Below, piece by piece: positions 4,721 through 5,977 of a stretch of 5,977 nt of DNA (positions within the stretch are counted from its first letter, which is position 1; each line of letters starts with the position of its first letter). Under the pieces are notes generated by a model that saw only the letters and a program-made list of their open reading frames with translations, searched no databases and was not told the DNA's origin. The translations under genes and the position numbers were made by a program. The stretch comes from Trueperaceae bacterium (GTDB taxonomy: Bacteria; Deinococcota; Deinococci; Deinococcales; Trueperaceae): contig JAGXHO010000125.1 in assembly GCA_024636105.1 (NCBI GenBank), positions 1 to 5,977 on the forward strand. The letters run 5' to 3'.

Positions 4721-5772
4721 GTGCCTTCCTCCGCGACCTCGGACCAGACGGTCCACGCCTCGGCGGGCGCGATCAGATGGCCCGCGCGCCCGACGGCGGG
4801 CGGGCAGCCGCCACCGAACTCGCGCGGCGCCGCCGACCACCCGACGGCGACGCCCCAAGCCGGCACGTCGAGCGAGAGCCGCCAGCCGTCGCGCCGGCGC
4901 GCCACCGCCGTGACCCGAGCCGGGGTCGAACCGAGGGCCGGCTCCGAGGACCAGCGTGCCCGACCCTCGTGCAGCAGCGCTGCGGCGGGCGCCCCGGGGA
5001 GGCGCGCGGCCGCCGCGCCGGTCCAGACGTTCGCATGCCCCACGAAGCGCGCGGTCCATGGGTCGGTCGGTTCGTCGATCAGCGCTGCTGGCGTGGCCAT
5101 CTGCACGAGCCGCCCCGCCCGCAGCACCGCCACCCGATCGCCCACCTCGAGCGCCTCGTTCAGGTCGTGCGTGACGAAGAGCGCGGCCGTGCCCTCTGCG
5201 TGGAGCAGCTCGGCGACCTCGCGCGACAAGCGGCTGCGCAAGCCGGGGTCGAGGCTAGCGAACGGCTCGTCGAGCAGCACGAGCGCCGGTTCGGGCGCGA
5301 GCGCCCGGGCGAGCGCGATCCGCTGGCGCTCGCCCCCCGACAGCGCGTCGACCCGGTCGCCCATCCGCGAGGCCAACCCGACGCGCTCGAGCCACGTGCG
5401 GACGCGCTCGCGGCGCAGGGTCGCGGGCACCCGCGCCTCGACGAGGCCGAAGGCGACGTTGCCGGCGACGTCGAGGTGCGGGAAGAGCGCGTGGTCTTGG
5501 AACACGACCCCGACCCCCCGTCGGTGGGTGGGCAGCGCCCGCAGGTCGACGCCGCGCGCGCGCACGCTGCCGGACGTGGTGGCGAGGCCCGCCACCGCGC
5601 GCAGCAGGCTGGTCTTGCCGCACCCCGAGGGGCCGACGAGCGCCACCACCTCACCGCGCGCCAGCGTCAGGTCGATCCCTGCGAGCGCGCGAACGGCGCC
5701 GTAGCGCACGCCGACGTCGCGCAGTTCGAGCGCGGTCGTCGCCGAGGGCATGGGCTCCGAGGGCATGGGCAT
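4717..5772 (-). CDS. ABC transporter ATP-binding protein, probably for thiamine (ThiQ-like role, FbpC/PotA-like length)
   Basis: A 351-residue ATPase that powers import through the permease encoded just upstream. All ABC elements are intact: Walker A GPSGCGKT (47-54), Q-loop FQD (91-93), signature LSGGERQ (144-150), Walker B LVLLDEP (164-170), D-loop SLD (173-175) and switch His202 in FVTHD. Residues about 230-351 form a C-terminal extension (VGHANVWTG onwards) in the place of the TOBE domain of FbpC, PotA and MalK; E. coli ThiQ is about 232 residues and lacks it. The neighbouring pyrophosphokinase, coupled by a 4-bp overlap, argues for thiamine; iron or another small solute remains possible. 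The start is ambiguous: ATGs at 5772, 5766 and 5751 are in frame, none has an ideal ribosome binding site, and all precede the domain. Confidence 0.9.
   Translation of the reverse strand: MPMPSEPMPSATTALELRDVGVRYGAVRALAGIDLTLARGEVVALVGPSGCGKTSLLRAVAGLATTSGSVRARGVDLRALPTHRRGVGVVFQDHALFPHLDVAGNVAFGLVEARVPATLRRERVRTWLERVGLASRMGDRVDALSGGERQRIALARALAPEPALVLLDEPFASLDPGLRSRLSREVAELLHAEGTAALFVTHDLNEALEVGDRVAVLRAGRLVQMATPAALIDEPTDPWTARFVGHANVWTGAAAARLPGAPAAALLHEGRARWSSEPALGSTPARVTAVARRRDGWRLSLDVPAWGVAVGWSAAPREFGGGCPPAVGRAGHLIAPAEAWTVWSEVAEEGT
4728..4732 (-). promoter_or_regulatory. Ribosome binding site fixing the GTG start of thiamine pyrophosphokinase
   Basis: GGAGG on the minus strand lies inside the last codons of the ATPase gene, 7 nt before the GTG at 4720. 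Together with the 4-bp stop/start overlap it indicates translational coupling of the two genes. Confidence 0.8.
5742..5770. repeat. Tandem 14-bp repeat (period 15) that duplicates the ATPase start codon region
   Basis: CCGAGGGCATGGGC occurs at 5742-5755 and again at 5757-5770. On the coding strand it gives the peptide MPSEP followed by MPSAT and supplies two of three in-frame ATG codons. It looks like a small recent slippage or duplication event in the N-terminus. Confidence 0.75.
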
Positions 5773-5796
5773 CGAGCGTACCGCGGGCGCGACCGC

Positions 5797-5977
5797 TCAG
5801 AACGGGTCGGGACCGCGGCGGCGGCCGAGCGCGTCGACCCCGCCGACGACCACGGCGATGAGCGCCGCGAGGATCAGTGCGAGCAGCAGCGCCTCGGCGT
5901 ACGACCCGGCGCCGGGCCGCCCCAACCGCTCGGCGATCGCGATCGGCAGCGTCGTGGTCTCGGGGCGGCGCAGCAGC
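5797..5977 (-). CDS. ABC transporter permease, ThiP/FbpB type (C-terminal fragment)
   Basis: The last 59 codons of a membrane subunit whose beginning lies beyond the right edge. The readable part is L-L-R-R-P-E-T-T-T-L-P-I-A-I, then RLGRPGAGSYAEA, then a final transmembrane helix (ALLLALILAALIAVVVGG) and a short basic tail ending GRRRGPDPF. A conserved R-P-x-x-x-T-L-P-x-A-I with a following L-G-x-P-G and a last helix is characteristic of the second half of the fused, two-domain permeases for thiamine and ferric iron. The ATPase gene starts 24 bp downstream. Thiamine is preferred because of the pyrophosphokinase in the same gene string; the fragment alone does not decide the substrate. Confidence 0.8.
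   Translation of the reverse strand, partial: LLRRPETTTLPIAIAERLGRPGAGSYAEALLLALILAALIAVVVGGVDALGRRRGPDPF

Noticed and set aside
4721..5059. Upstream extension of the pyrophosphokinase reading frame
   Set aside because: It overlaps the ATPase coding sequence in another frame and translates to Arg/Ala-rich nonsense; the GTG at 4720 gives the proper N-terminus, a ribosome binding site and a 4-bp overlap.
3416..5704. 762-codon open frame on the plus strand, and other long plus-strand frames such as 1633-3228 and 545-1501
   Set aside because: They lie antisense to well-supported genes, have low-complexity Arg/Ala/Gly/Pro-rich translations with no recognisable motif, and are expected by-products of high GC.
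5773..5796. TPP riboswitch or promoter before the ATPase gene
   Set aside because: The spacer is only 24 bp and has no THI-box-like sequence; a riboswitch would be expected at the operon head outside the window.
1..5977. Mobile element, CRISPR array, defence system or RNA gene
   Set aside because: No transposase, integrase, regularly spaced repeats, tRNA cloverleaf or rRNA-like sequence was seen; all supported genes are transport, regulation or cofactor metabolism.

Overview
The window is a compact, very GC-rich bacterial segment in which every gene I can support lies on the minus strand, so transcription runs from right to left. It holds two gene groups: the end of a probable thiamine uptake and salvage operon on the right, and the start of a LacI-controlled carbohydrate ABC-transporter operon on the left. 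Lineage cannot be fixed from this sequence. The high GC, the non-lipoprotein signal peptide on the solute-binding protein (no lipobox cysteine, AxA cleavage) and the overall style of the proteins fit Deinococcota, perhaps a Truepera/Deinococcus relative; this is a lean, not a proof.

Right part (about 4064-5977). The last 59 codons of an ABC permease of the ThiP/FbpB type are followed after 24 bp by a 351-codon ABC ATPase, whose stop overlaps by 4 bp (GTGA) the GTG start of a 218-codon thiamine pyrophosphokinase. The order permease, ATPase, kinase suggests import of thiamine and direct conversion to thiamine diphosphate. The binding protein and any TPP riboswitch would lie beyond the right edge.

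Middle (about 3932-4063). A 132-bp spacer holds a GC hairpin after the kinase gene, a good sigma70-type promoter (TTGACG, 18 bp, CATACT), a 17-bp inverted repeat at the -10/+1 region and a near-perfect LacI-family operator just downstream of the predicted transcript start. This is the control region of the second operon and predicts autoregulation.

Left part (1-3931). The operon order is LacI-family repressor, periplasmic solute-binding protein, MalF-like permease, MalG-like permease (first 37 codons only). No ATPase is seen for this importer, so it is either downstream to the left or a shared MsmK/MalK-type protein encoded elsewhere. The binding-protein and permease genes are separated by 125 bp carrying a very strong UNCG-loop hairpin and four direct copies of a 7-mer that can pair with the hairpin's 5' arm, which looks like a device for setting unequal binding-protein and permease expression.

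The most unusual item is the MalF-like permease: between its first and second transmembrane segments it carries a domain of about 115 residues whose core reads like a DUF11/Ig-like repeat. It sits where enterobacterial MalF carries its P2 loop, which touches the binding protein. I see no defence system, mobile element, CRISPR array, tRNA or rRNA.
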